A stretch of 64,000 bases of DNA from Brumimicrobium ulvae (GTDB lineage Bacteria > Bacteroidota > Bacteroidia > Flavobacteriales_D > Crocinitomicaceae), in the NCBI RefSeq assembly GCF_947504225.1, contig NZ_CANNGT010000008.1:104553-168552 (forward strand), in the 5' to 3' direction. The notes beneath the pieces were generated by a model that worked only from the letters and a program-made list of their open reading frames with translations, had not been told where the DNA came from and did not search any database. This document shows positions 25,379-33,878 of this stretch, piece after piece. A program made the position numbers and the translations under genes. The stretch's first letter is position 1. Each line of letters begins with the position of its first letter.

Positions 25379-26827
25379 ATGAAAAGGATGATGAAATTAA
25401 AGAAATCAATCATTTTAAGTGTGTTGACAATTGGATTTGCTATGATTGCCAATGCTCAAGATGGACAAGAGATATATGAAAGTAAATGTGCTGTTTGTCA
25501 TATTTTGGGAAAAGATGCTACTGGACCCAACTTAATTGGAATTAAAGCCAAATGGGAAGGGGAAGAAGAAAACCTTTACGAATGGGTAATCAATCCTGGA
25601 GAGTTGTTAGCATCTGGTAAAAGTGAACGTGCAAAGGTGGCTGAACAATTTAGCCCTGCTTTTATGACTCCTCAAGATCTAACCATGGAAGAAGCAATCG
25701 CAGTTATTGAATATGCTGATACATACGAAGCTCCTGCTGCGGAAGCTCCTGCTGCAGAAGAAGCGGTTGCACCGAGTGCAGATGCAGAGGAGGAAACAAT
25801 CGTTTATGTCGATAACTATGAAAAGAACTTAACCCTGTTTAAATTCTTTTTGTTTATTATCGGTATCCTCTTATTAGGAATATACATTGTTTCTCGCAGT
25901 ACTACGGCGTTAATCAGTTCAGAATTATACAGAGAGAAAATTGCTGAAATTCATAACAAATCGAAAAAAGGAGGGAAAGCCTTAACTGCTCTTTTAGTGA
26001 TTGGATTTATAGGGTCTAGCCAGATTGTAAGTGCTTTGAGCTTTACGGCTCCTACTCCATCCGCTGCTGAATTGGAGTTATGGGTTTATGTGACAAGTCA
26101 AGACCTTAATGCTTTGGTTGTGATCACCATTCTTCTTTTGGCCTTTTTATTACATATGATCAATATGTTCTATAAAGCTTTACGTTTAATTAAACCTAAA
26201 GATAAAAAAGCAGCCGAAGAACAAGCAGCAAGTTTCACACGTGCCTTAACTGGTGCTACTCCAATTGAAGATGAAGATAAGGTTGATCTAGGTCATGACT
26301 ATGATGGTATCCGCGAGTTGGATAATCCAATGCCGCCTTGGTGGGTTGCTCTTTTTGTGGTAACCATTATATTTTCTGTAGTCTATGTTTTCCATTACCA
26401 TATTTTAGGAACTGGTCAACTACAAGAGGCTGAATACAATAGATCTGTTGAGAAAGCCAATATTGAAATTGCGGAGTACCGTAAGAAAAACGCAATGAAT
26501 GTGGATGAAACGAATGCTACTTTAATGGAAGATCCTGCTGATTTAATGGCCGGTAAAGCATTGTACCAAAACAACTGTACTGTTTGTCATAAAGAAGATG
26601 GTAGTGGTGATATCGGTCCGAACTTAACTGATGCTTATTGGAATTATGGTGGAGACATTAAAGATGTGTTTAAGGTAATTAAGTTAGGTGCACCAAAAGG
26701 AATGCCTGCACATGAGTCAACTTTCAACCCGATTCAAATCCAACAAGTTGCTTCTTACGTTCTTCACTTTGATGAAGTAAGTCAAGCAGATGGTGGAAAA
26801 GAACCTGAAGGTGAAAAAGTCGAGTGA
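25379..26827 (+). CDS. ccoP: cbb3 oxidase subunit III (CcoP) with additional N-terminal cytochrome c domain
   Basis: 482 aa. Signal peptide (to about residue 27, IANAQ), then a heme c domain with CAVCH (37-41) and a distal Met in SPAFMTP; an Ala/Pro/Glu linker (about 120-140); three membrane helices; a soluble loop; the usual CcoP anchor ELDNPMPPWWVALF; and a C-terminal heme c domain with CTVCH (400-404). Canonical CcoP carries its two hemes next to each other after the anchor; here they are separated by ~360 residues and four helices. It passes electrons from periplasmic donors to CcoO. Confidence 0.92.
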   Translation: MKRMMKLKKSIILSVLTIGFAMIANAQDGQEIYESKCAVCHILGKDATGPNLIGIKAKWEGEEENLYEWVINPGELLASGKSERAKVAEQFSPAFMTPQDLTMEEAIAVIEYADTYEAPAAEAPAAEEAVAPSADAEEETIVYVDNYEKNLTLFKFFLFIIGILLLGIYIVSRSTTALISSELYREKIAEIHNKSKKGGKALTALLVIGFIGSSQIVSALSFTAPTPSAAELELWVYVTSQDLNALVVITILLLAFLLHMINMFYKALRLIKPKDKKAAEEQAASFTRALTGATPIEDEDKVDLGHDYDGIRELDNPMPPWWVALFVVTIIFSVVYVFHYHILGTGQLQEAEYNRSVEKANIEIAEYRKKNAMNVDETNATLMEDPADLMAGKALYQNNCTVCHKEDGSGDIGPNLTDAYWNYGGDIKDVFKVIKLGAPKGMPAHESTFNPIQIQQVASYVLHFDEVSQADGGKEPEGEKVE

Positions 26828-26851
26828 TTCAAAGTTGAATTAAAATAGATG

Positions 26852-26895
26852 CGATACAGACTTGAGTTGTGAATCAATAACTTGATGCTGTATCG
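26852..26895 (+). other. inverted repeat between ccoP and ccoG
   Basis: CGATACAG (26852-26859) and CTGTATCG (26888-26895) are perfect complements separated by 28 bases. No T tract follows, so it looks more like an RNA-processing or stability hairpin than a terminator. Confidence 0.45.
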
Positions 26896-26946
26896 TTATC
26901 CTATAAAGGCAGCTCATTTTAGAGCCTCCTAAACAAACAGTTTGAG

Positions 26947-28359
26947 ATGTTAAAAGAAGAAGATTTATACGAAGAAGAGTTTAGGGATTCTATCTCAACA
27001 GTAGATGAAACTGGTAAAAGAATCTGGGTCTATCCAAAAAAACCAAAAGGTTTCTTTCATAAATGGAGACTTGCCTTAAGCATCTTTTTAATCGCTTTTT
27101 TATTTATTGCACCACACATCAAGGTAGGAGGACAGCAATTAATATTATTGGGAATACTCGAACGTAAATTTGTTTTGTTTGGACAAGTTTTTTGGCCTCA
27201 AGACTTGTACATATTTGCGTTTACGATGATCTTAATGATGGTCTTTATCATCTTGTTTACCGTTGTATTTGGACGTGTTTTCTGTGGTTGGGTCTGTCCC
27301 CAAACTATTTTTATGGAATTTGTATTCCGTAAAATTGAATATTGGATTGAAGGAGATTGGACCCACCAAAAAAAATTAAACAAACAACCTTGGAACAGAG
27401 AGAAAATCTTCAAAAAGGTGGCCAAACACAGTATCTTTTTATTGGTTTCCTTCCTGATTGGAAATACCTTTTTAGCCTATATTATTGGAGCTGATGCTTT
27501 ATGGGAAATTCAAACAGATCCGCTTTCTGAACATCTTGGTGGATTTATTGCTATGGTGATTTTCTCTTTGGTGTTCTATGGTGTATTTGCCTTCTTAAGA
27601 GAGCAAGTATGTACAACGATTTGCCCGTACGGAAGATTGCAAGGGGTTTTATTGGACAAAGACTCAATCGTTGTTGCTTATGACCATAAACGTGGAGAAA
27701 ACCGTGGTCGATTCAAGAAAACAGAAGACAGAGCAGAAGCAGGAAAAGGTGATTGTATCGACTGTAAACAATGTGTTCATGTTTGTCCAACTGGTATTGA
27801 TATTAGAAATGGTACGCAGTTAGAATGTGTGAATTGTACAGCTTGTATTGATGCCTGTGATGATATCATGGAAGCGGTGAACTTACCGAAGGGATTAATT
27901 AGATATGCTTCTGAAAGTAATATTGAAGGAGGGAAAAAGTTTAAGTTCACCAAACGTATGAAATCCTACACTGCCCTACTCGTTCTTTTATTGGTAATTT
28001 GGGGAACTTTGATTGGTACAAGAACTAATTTCCAAGCGACAATTTTAAAGAAAAGAGGGTCAACCTATCAACAACTGGAAAATGGTATGATCAGTAATAT
28101 TTATGAAATTGATTTAATCAATAAGTCTAAGGATACTTATAATATTGATCTAAAGTTAGAGGAAGGACTAGATGGTGAGGTGAACATGACTCAGTCTCCT
28201 ATTGTTTTAGGTCCTGAAGAGCACATACAAAACAACTTTATTATTCGCTTAAATTCAAAAGAAATTAAACGAGGTCAAAAGAAAGTTAAAGTCATCGTTC
28301 TTGGAAATGGTGAAGAATTATTAGAAGTTAAAACGAGCTTTGTAGGTCCGTTACTTTAA
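26947..28359 (+). CDS. ccoG: cytochrome c oxidase accessory protein CcoG (polyferredoxin)
   Basis: 470 aa membrane iron-sulfur protein. Membrane helices in the first ~230 residues include CGWVCPQT (FixG/NapH motif) and CTTICPYGRLQG. Two 4Fe-4S clusters are marked by CIDCKQCVHVCPTGID and CVNCTACIDACDDIM. A last helix and a periplasmic Ig-like domain follow. CcoG is a Cu(II) reductase that helps supply Cu(I) for the CuB centre of CcoN. Nineteen bases precede ccoH. Confidence 0.94.
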   Translation: MLKEEDLYEEEFRDSISTVDETGKRIWVYPKKPKGFFHKWRLALSIFLIAFLFIAPHIKVGGQQLILLGILERKFVLFGQVFWPQDLYIFAFTMILMMVFIILFTVVFGRVFCGWVCPQTIFMEFVFRKIEYWIEGDWTHQKKLNKQPWNREKIFKKVAKHSIFLLVSFLIGNTFLAYIIGADALWEIQTDPLSEHLGGFIAMVIFSLVFYGVFAFLREQVCTTICPYGRLQGVLLDKDSIVVAYDHKRGENRGRFKKTEDRAEAGKGDCIDCKQCVHVCPTGIDIRNGTQLECVNCTACIDACDDIMEAVNLPKGLIRYASESNIEGGKKFKFTKRMKSYTALLVLLLVIWGTLIGTRTNFQATILKKRGSTYQQLENGMISNIYEIDLINKSKDTYNIDLKLEEGLDGEVNMTQSPIVLGPEEHIQNNFIIRLNSKEIKRGQKKVKVIVLGNGEELLEVKTSFVGPLL

Positions 28360-28377
28360 TTTAAAAAAAATAAAAAT

Positions 28378-28800
28378 ATGAATTGGGGAAAAGGGATAAC
28401 CTTAGCATTGATTGCTTTTATGTCGTTTATTATTTATATGGCTGTTGTGTTGATCAGTAAAAGCACTGACTTAGTTACTCCTGAATACTATAAAGACGAG
28501 GTTCAGTTTGAAAAAGAAATTACCGCTCAGCAAAACGCAATGAACAACCAAAGTAAATTAGATTTAGACTTATCTCCAGAAGGTTTGTTTATCAAATTGG
28601 ATACGCCTGATGATGTTAAGCTGTTGGACATTACACTTTATCGTCCGAATACGAAAGACGGTGACATTATATTAGAATCCAAAGGGAAAAATGCATTTAT
28701 TGAAGGTTCGCAATTAAAGAAAGGCAGGTATTTGCTTACCGCTGAATGGGAAGCTCAAAATCAAAGCTACCAAATGAGAGATACCTTATGGATTCCTTAA
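28378..28800 (+). CDS. ccoH: FixH/CcoH-family oxidase assembly protein
   Basis: 140 aa. One membrane helix (ITLALIAFMSFIIYMAVVLI) followed by TDLVTPEYYKDEVQFEKEI, the FixH pattern (dLvt..YY..e..yq..I), and a periplasmic beta-sandwich. FixH proteins assist cbb3 assembly. The next gene starts inside its 3' end (ATG at 28788). Confidence 0.9.
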   Translation: MNWGKGITLALIAFMSFIIYMAVVLISKSTDLVTPEYYKDEVQFEKEITAQQNAMNNQSKLDLDLSPEGLFIKLDTPDDVKLLDITLYRPNTKDGDIILESKGKNAFIEGSQLKKGRYLLTAEWEAQNQSYQMRDTLWIP

Positions 28801-29573
28801 TCGGCATAGTATTTTATTCTTTATCTTTAGGATTGGCAACCAGTCTGCACTGTATTGGAATGTGCGGACCTATCGCTATGGCACTTCCACTCAACCGAGC
28901 TTCTAAGTTAACCGTAGCGGGAGGCATTACCTCCTACTCTATTGGTAGAAGTCTTGGGTATACATTAATGGGAGTTGTTGTGGGAATTATTGGACTCAGC
29001 GCTGCTATGCTCGGAGCTTTGCAATGGTTAAGTATAGTTTCTGGAATATTAATCATTTTTTTCGCTTGGGGCGCCTATTACAAAACAGGCCTTAAATCTA
29101 CATGGATCAACAAAAAGGTGATGCGTGCCATGTCAAAATTCTTAAAAGGAAAACCTGCAGGTGCAACTAAATTATTAGGCATTGGATTCATTAATGCTTT
29201 TCTTCCTTGTGGAATGGTTTACGTGGCTTTATCTAGTGCTTTAGGTACAGGTAGTGTTCAAAATGCTATGCTTTTCATGTTCTTTTTTGGAATTGGAACT
29301 TTACCTGGCTTTCTCTTTTTGGGTGTGCTCAAGGGTTTCTTTTCGAGAATCAATTTTTTTAACAGAAAACTTGTATTGGCGAGTTTGATTTCATTGGTGG
29401 GTCTATTTATGATTTTAAGGGGAATGAATCTAGGAATTCCTTTCATTAGTCCGAAAATGGAAATGATGATGTCTAAAGCAAACGATGATCAATCTGATGC
29501 ACCGAAAATTGAAGCTAAAATGTCTTGTTGTTCTTCTAATGATGAAGATTCTTGTGAAGAGATCACCGAATAA
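28788..29573 (+). CDS. TauE/SafE-like membrane transporter of the cbb3 locus
   Basis: 261 aa from ATG 28788, overlapping ccoH by 13 bases; an earlier in-frame ATG (28746) would add residues incompatible with the first membrane helix. Six to seven helices. LATSLHCIGMCGPIAMALP carries the paired Cys (HCxGMCGP) of the 'sulfite exporter TauE/SafE' subgroup linked to cytochrome oxidase biogenesis and copper; FLPCGMVYVAL is the second-half motif. The tail MSCCSSNDEDSC is Cys/Asp-rich and could bind metal. The role in copper delivery is inferred from context. Confidence 0.82.
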   Translation: MDSLIGIVFYSLSLGLATSLHCIGMCGPIAMALPLNRASKLTVAGGITSYSIGRSLGYTLMGVVVGIIGLSAAMLGALQWLSIVSGILIIFFAWGAYYKTGLKSTWINKKVMRAMSKFLKGKPAGATKLLGIGFINAFLPCGMVYVALSSALGTGSVQNAMLFMFFFGIGTLPGFLFLGVLKGFFSRINFFNRKLVLASLISLVGLFMILRGMNLGIPFISPKMEMMMSKANDDQSDAPKIEAKMSCCSSNDEDSCEEITE

Positions 29574-29587
29574 GCGTAGAATTGTCT

Positions 29588-29595
29588 TAGTTTTG
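29588..29595 (+). promoter_or_regulatory. candidate -7 element (TAGTTTTG) of the rhodanese gene
   Basis: TAnnTTTG 27 bases before the ATG, suggesting the rhodanese has its own start site in addition to any read-through from the cbb3 locus. Confidence 0.45.
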
Positions 29596-29621
29596 AGGTC
29601 TATTCAACAATAAGAATTACC

Positions 29622-29930
29622 ATGAAAGATTTAAACCAAGCAGATTGGAAGGCACAAATTGAAGCAAATGAAAATGCTGTGATTCTTGATGTTCGTCGTC
29701 CTGATGAATGTGAAGAAGGGATTATTCCCAATGCCATCACCATAGATATTATGAATCCTCAGCCCTTTTTGAAAGAAGTTGAGAAGTTAGATAAAAATGT
29801 TCCGTACTTCATCTATTGTCGCAGTGGAGCTAGAAGTGGTCAAGCTTGCTTGATTATGGAGGAATTAGGTTTTGAAGAAACCTATAATCTCATTGGTGGT
29901 ATTCTTGAATGGAATGGCGACATTGTTTAA
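29622..29930 (+). CDS. single-domain rhodanese-like protein
   Basis: 102 aa, cytoplasmic. DVRRPDECEEGIIPNAITID and the active-site loop FIYCRSGARSGQA with catalytic Cys define a rhodanese (sulfurtransferase) domain. The CRSGxR loop is typical of GlpE/PspE-like enzymes that transfer sulfane sulfur. It ends the cbb3 gene run and may handle sulfur or thiol chemistry; substrate unknown. Confidence 0.9.
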   Translation: MKDLNQADWKAQIEANENAVILDVRRPDECEEGIIPNAITIDIMNPQPFLKEVEKLDKNVPYFIYCRSGARSGQACLIMEELGFEETYNLIGGILEWNGDIV

Positions 29931-30020
29931 CACTAGAGGTGGAAAAAATACACTTCTGGAGTTATAACTTCATTTTCTACCTTCGAAAAAAGGTCAACTA
30001 AGATTCAAAATCACTCTCAT

Positions 30021-30053
30021 AAAAAAAGGAGACCAATTACGGTCTCCTTTTTT
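30021..30053. terminator. bidirectional intrinsic terminator
   Basis: AAAAAAGGAGACC and GGTCTCCTTTTTT form a perfect 13-bp stem around AATTAC. Lying between convergent rhodanese and DUF1573 genes, with A and T runs on both sides, it can serve both. Confidence 0.9.
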
Positions 30054-30072
30054 CTTTATTGTTATCGCAATG

Positions 30073-30597
30073 TTATTTACTCACAACTCCTTTAATGGTC
30101 ACTATTTTTTGTGAACCTGGAATGTTAGCTGTAACTGTTACGTTCTTATTCATTGGAGAACCTTCTTGACCTGGGTTTGATTTGAAAGTCACTTCTAACT
30201 CGCCTTCTTCCCCTGGCATAATTGGCTCCTCTGGTTTACGCGGAACTGTACATCCACACGAAGCCTTAGCATCGTTAATAATTAACGGCTTGTCTCCAGT
30301 ATTCTTAATTTTAAATACAGTAGAAACTGAGGTTTCCTTTGGAATATTCCCAAAATCATGAACGCTTGGCAAAATTTCCATTGTAGTTTGGTTGGCTAAC
30401 CTTTCCTTTTCTGCTTCTTCTTGTTGCTTTCTTCTTTCCTCTGCCGCCTTTTGTAATTCTTCAGCCGATTGTGAACCTGCAGAAAGTTTAGAACGTTTTG
30501 CACCGTCTTTCACTTCAATATTCGAATCTACTCCGCCATCATTTGTACATGAAAATGTTAACATTGCAATCGAAAATACCCAAATCATTTTTTTCAT
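30073..30597 (-). CDS. DUF1573 lipoprotein
   Basis: 174 aa. Lipoprotein signal (MKKMIWVFSIAMLTFSC), then a charged coiled-coil-like stretch (ELQKAAEERRKQQEEAEKER), then a DUF1573 Ig-like domain (VHDFGNIPKETSVSTVFKIK, CGCTVPRKPEEPIMPGEEGE). DUF1573 proteins are widespread in Bacteroidota; function unknown. Confidence 0.88.
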   Translation of the reverse strand: MKKMIWVFSIAMLTFSCTNDGGVDSNIEVKDGAKRSKLSAGSQSAEELQKAAEERRKQQEEAEKERLANQTTMEILPSVHDFGNIPKETSVSTVFKIKNTGDKPLIINDAKASCGCTVPRKPEEPIMPGEEGELEVTFKSNPGQEGSPMNKNVTVTANIPGSQKIVTIKGVVSK

Positions 30598-30626
30598 AAT
30601 AATACCATTCTTTGTTTATTGTACTA

Positions 30627-30634
30627 CAAATATA
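30627..30634 (-). promoter_or_regulatory. -7 element (TATATTTG) of the DUF1573 gene
   Basis: Perfect minus-strand TAnnTTTG 29 bases before the start codon. Confidence 0.5.
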
Positions 30635-30652
30635 TAAAATGTAAAACACCTA

Positions 30653-32239
30653 TTAGTTTTCCATCAAATTCATTTTTTCATAAGTTCCACTTTTCAGTGT
30701 TTTATAGGCTTCCATAAAGATTTCATTCTTTACATTAAAGATCTGATAGAAAGCTTCATAATCCCACAAGTTTTGAGCAACCATGGCTTTTAATCTTATT
30801 TTCAATAAATCACCACTAATGTCAAAATCTTCTTGTACAAAAGTCAAACTACTGTCTTGTTCTACTGCATAGTCGAAAAACTCATCTAAAAACGCCTGGT
30901 CAACTTCAAAATCATTTTTGAATGATGTGATATCCTTATGTTTGTTTTTAATGGCTTTTCTGTTTTTGTTTGCATATTCTAATGTAAAAGTATTGATGAC
31001 TCCAGAACGGCTTAAATCCCTATAAAAATCAGAATACTCCAGGGTATCTAAAGGAACAAAAACATCAGGCATAATTCCTCCTCCTCCATAAACATCACGA
31101 TCTTTCATCAATGTTTTATGTATTAACGAATCCGGTAAATTGATGCTGTCTCGGTGCATCATTTCTCCATGAAGGTATCTTTCCATATAGTCGTTTCTAT
31201 AGGCTTGCTTGTCCTCATAAGGTTTTTGAATAAAACGTCCGCTTGGTGTGTAATACCTTGCTATGGTTAATCTTAATTGTGCTCCATCTGAAAGTTCAAT
31301 TGGACGTTGAACCAATCCTTTTCCAAAAGAGCGTCTTCCTACAACTAGCCCTCTATCCCAGTCTTGAATTGCGCCAGATAAAATTTCACTTGCTGATGCT
31401 GAACTTTCATCAATTAACATAACCAATCTTCCTTTTTCAAAGTCTCCTTTTTTATCAGCCACTAAAACACTTCTCGGTTGACTTCTTCCTTCAGAATAAA
31501 CGATTAATTTATCATCAGATAAAAATTCATCTGCCACGTACTTCGCAGCATATAATAGTCCACCACCATTTCCTTGTAAGTCAAAGATCAAATCTTTCAT
31601 TCCAGCTTTTTTCAAAGTCTTAATTGCTGAATTTACTTCTTCTTGTGTCGTTCTCGAAAAATTGGTCAATTTTATATATCCTACTCTATCATCTACCATA
31701 TAAGCACTTACGACAGAATGAACAGGGATGTTGTCGCGGGTAATCGTGTATTCAATGGTTTCTTCTTTACCTCTGAGTATCGTAATTTTCACTTTAGATC
31801 CTTTTTCTCCAAGCAAACGCTCTCTTACACCTGAATTTTTGAGACCTACTCCAGCGACTAATTCGTCATCTACTTTAATGATTTTGTCGCCTGCACGAAC
31901 TCCAAGTTTTTCTGAAGGTCCTCCAGGAATTGGGTTAACAACCAAAAGCGTATCTTTTAGAATATTGAAACGAATTCCAACCCCCACAAAACTACCGTTG
32001 ATTCTTTCATTGGCTTGCTCTACTTCCTCGGCAGGAATATAAGTTGAATGAGGGTCTAATTTTTCAAGCATCGAAATAATGGCCGCTTCTGAAATTTCTT
32101 TATTCGGAACATCATCCACATACATACGATCGATATAGGTGTAGACTTCATACATCCTCATCATGTTTGGATCTTCTTGTTGCGAAAAGCTTATTCCGGT
32201 TAGAAATAGTGTGGTTATTGCAAATAATATTTTGTTCAT
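30653..32239 (-). CDS. carboxy-terminal processing protease (S41 family, CtpA-like)
   Basis: 528 aa. Signal peptide (MNKILFAITTLFLTGISFS), then an N-terminal helical domain (LEKLDPHSTYIPAEE), PDZ domain (VGIRFNILKDTLLVVNPIPG ... GVRAGDKI) and the S41 catalytic core, with Ser in DESSASASEIL and Lys in RRSFGKGLVQ, spaced as in CtpA/Prc. It is periplasmic or surface-exposed and trims C-termini of exported proteins. A ~150-residue C-terminal extension is usual for the Bacteroidota members. Confidence 0.93.
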   Translation of the reverse strand: MNKILFAITTLFLTGISFSQQEDPNMMRMYEVYTYIDRMYVDDVPNKEISEAAIISMLEKLDPHSTYIPAEEVEQANERINGSFVGVGIRFNILKDTLLVVNPIPGGPSEKLGVRAGDKIIKVDDELVAGVGLKNSGVRERLLGEKGSKVKITILRGKEETIEYTITRDNIPVHSVVSAYMVDDRVGYIKLTNFSRTTQEEVNSAIKTLKKAGMKDLIFDLQGNGGGLLYAAKYVADEFLSDDKLIVYSEGRSQPRSVLVADKKGDFEKGRLVMLIDESSASASEILSGAIQDWDRGLVVGRRSFGKGLVQRPIELSDGAQLRLTIARYYTPSGRFIQKPYEDKQAYRNDYMERYLHGEMMHRDSINLPDSLIHKTLMKDRDVYGGGGIMPDVFVPLDTLEYSDFYRDLSRSGVINTFTLEYANKNRKAIKNKHKDITSFKNDFEVDQAFLDEFFDYAVEQDSSLTFVQEDFDISGDLLKIRLKAMVAQNLWDYEAFYQIFNVKNEIFMEAYKTLKSGTYEKMNLMEN

Positions 32240-32265
32240 GGTTTTATAATTTGTTTGACTACTAT

Positions 32266-32273
32266 CAAATCTA
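32266..32273 (-). promoter_or_regulatory. -7 element (TAGATTTG) of the S41 protease gene
   Basis: Minus-strand TAnnTTTG 26 bases before the ATG. Confidence 0.5.
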
Positions 32274-32404
32274 ACTCCAAAAATAGTAGTTCATCATTAT
32301 TTTAAACGCTTAAGTTAAAGATTTGTTTTTATTTTCAACCTTTTAAACATACAATTGTTAATCCTATTGTGCGCTATCAGGTGCAAAACACAAGACATTT
32401 AGCT

Positions 32405-32412
32405 TAGTTTTG
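32405..32412 (+). promoter_or_regulatory. -7 element (TAGTTTTG) of the NlpC/P60 gene
   Basis: TAnnTTTG 22 bases before the ATG at 32435. Confidence 0.5.
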
Positions 32413-32434
32413 TAGGTATAATTAAACTCGTATC

Positions 32435-33340
32435 ATGCGGATATTACTCATTTCTTTATTACTTCTTTCATTTCAACTTTCTAGTTATGCTCAAATTTTA
32501 GAATTTGATCAACTCGAAATGCGCTATGATCAGAAACAATATAAAAGTGTTTACAGAAAAGCGAACCGTTTGTTGGACAATCCTGTTTATGACTTTTCAT
32601 TTGTTCCTCGCTATTATTTGGCCCTTTCTAAACTCCAATTGGCACAGGATAATAAATGGAGAAGAAGAAATAAATATGCTATTGAAGAAGCGCAGCAAAC
32701 CTTTAAAGAATTAAAACAAACGCACGAAGGTCGAGAAATCTTGCGTGCCCATCAATATGAATTAAGCATCCTAAAAAGCGACCTGAGTCAATGGATGAAC
32801 GAACTAAGCCTAGATGGTGATCGTCAAACGTTTGCTTTAATTGAAGATATTGTGGAAACAATTTTCACAGACGTCCCCGATGTTGCTGAAATGAAAGAAG
32901 ACCATGTTGTACCTGAAGTTGATGTTGTCGTTGAAGAAGTGGTTTCAATCTCAAAGCAAAGAGCCAAAATTCTTGAGCTGTCAAACGATTTGCTAGGCGT
33001 ACCCTATAAATGGGCAGGGAATACTCCCAAAGGATTTGATTGCAGCGGTTTTACTTGCTATGTTACAGAGAAAGGGACGGATAAAAAATTAAGTCGTCGT
33101 GCTGCTGACCAATATAAAAATGCAATTAAAGTCAAACGTAAAAATGTTCAACCTGGCGATTTTGTCTTTTTCGACAATGGTTCAGGGATTTCACACGTAG
33201 GTATTGTTTATTCAACCAACAACAACAGTGTTCAAATGATTCATGCCAGTACAAGTGTCGGAATTTCAATTGTTGATATTTATCAATCTTCTTATTGGAA
33301 ACAACGTATCGCCGGATTTGGAACTTATTTTAAAGACTAA
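32435..33340 (+). CDS. NlpC/P60 (C40) cell-wall hydrolase
   Basis: 301 aa. Signal peptide (MRILLISLLLLSFQLSSYAQ), ~160 residues of helical, TPR-like N-terminal domain, an acidic Val/Glu linker, then the C40 peptidase: catalytic Cys203 in GFDCSGFTCYV, His254 in ISHVGIVY and a third polar residue in MIHASTS. It would cleave peptide stems of peptidoglycan. Its 3' end overlaps a convergent gene by 11 bases. Confidence 0.9.
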   Translation: MRILLISLLLLSFQLSSYAQILEFDQLEMRYDQKQYKSVYRKANRLLDNPVYDFSFVPRYYLALSKLQLAQDNKWRRRNKYAIEEAQQTFKELKQTHEGREILRAHQYELSILKSDLSQWMNELSLDGDRQTFALIEDIVETIFTDVPDVAEMKEDHVVPEVDVVVEEVVSISKQRAKILELSNDLLGVPYKWAGNTPKGFDCSGFTCYVTEKGTDKKLSRRAADQYKNAIKVKRKNVQPGDFVFFDNGSGISHVGIVYSTNNNSVQMIHASTSVGISIVDIYQSSYWKQRIAGFGTYFKD

Positions 33341-33866
33341 TTGTGGGTTTACGGGTAATGACAAGTAGAACGCTTAATAAAGAAGCAATCCCTCCTACAA
33401 TAACGAAAACACGTACATTCATTAACGATTCGATATTCAGTATCAAAACACTTGACAAGAAAAGAAAAACAGCATAATTAAGGATGCTCAATATTTTTTG
33501 TGATTGGTTTAATCCTTTTTTTATAAATCCACCTAAAATCGCAAAAATTCCTGTTCCTATCTGAAAGATACTTCCTCCAACAAATACTTTCCATAATTCC
33601 AATAACAAATCAGGTTCTATTAGGCCCATAATCGGAAAGATCAAAGGAATGGCCAATAATATGAAAACCAAAACAAATAATAATCGAGAAAGCTCTTGAT
33701 GATGAACAAACCAACCCAGCGAAAAGAGGGTCAAAAACACAGAGGATAAAAGCACTAAATACTTAAAGTTATTCACGAAGTTAATCACCCCTGTGAACAT
33801 CAGCAAAGCCAAAACAATAATACTTAATAATCCAAGTATGCTTAATACCCCAATTGGTCTGTTCAT
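33330..33866 (-). CDS. hypothetical membrane protein
   Basis: 178 aa with about six hydrophobic helices and almost no loops. It lies 12 bases after the YfhO-like gene on the same strand, so they are likely co-transcribed. No recognisable family. Confidence 0.72.
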   Translation of the reverse strand: MNRPIGVLSILGLLSIIVLALLMFTGVINFVNNFKYLVLLSSVFLTLFSLGWFVHHQELSRLLFVLVFILLAIPLIFPIMGLIEPDLLLELWKVFVGGSIFQIGTGIFAILGGFIKKGLNQSQKILSILNYAVFLFLSSVLILNIESLMNVRVFVIVGGIASLLSVLLVITRKPTISL

Positions 33867-33878
33867 TATATGATTGTT

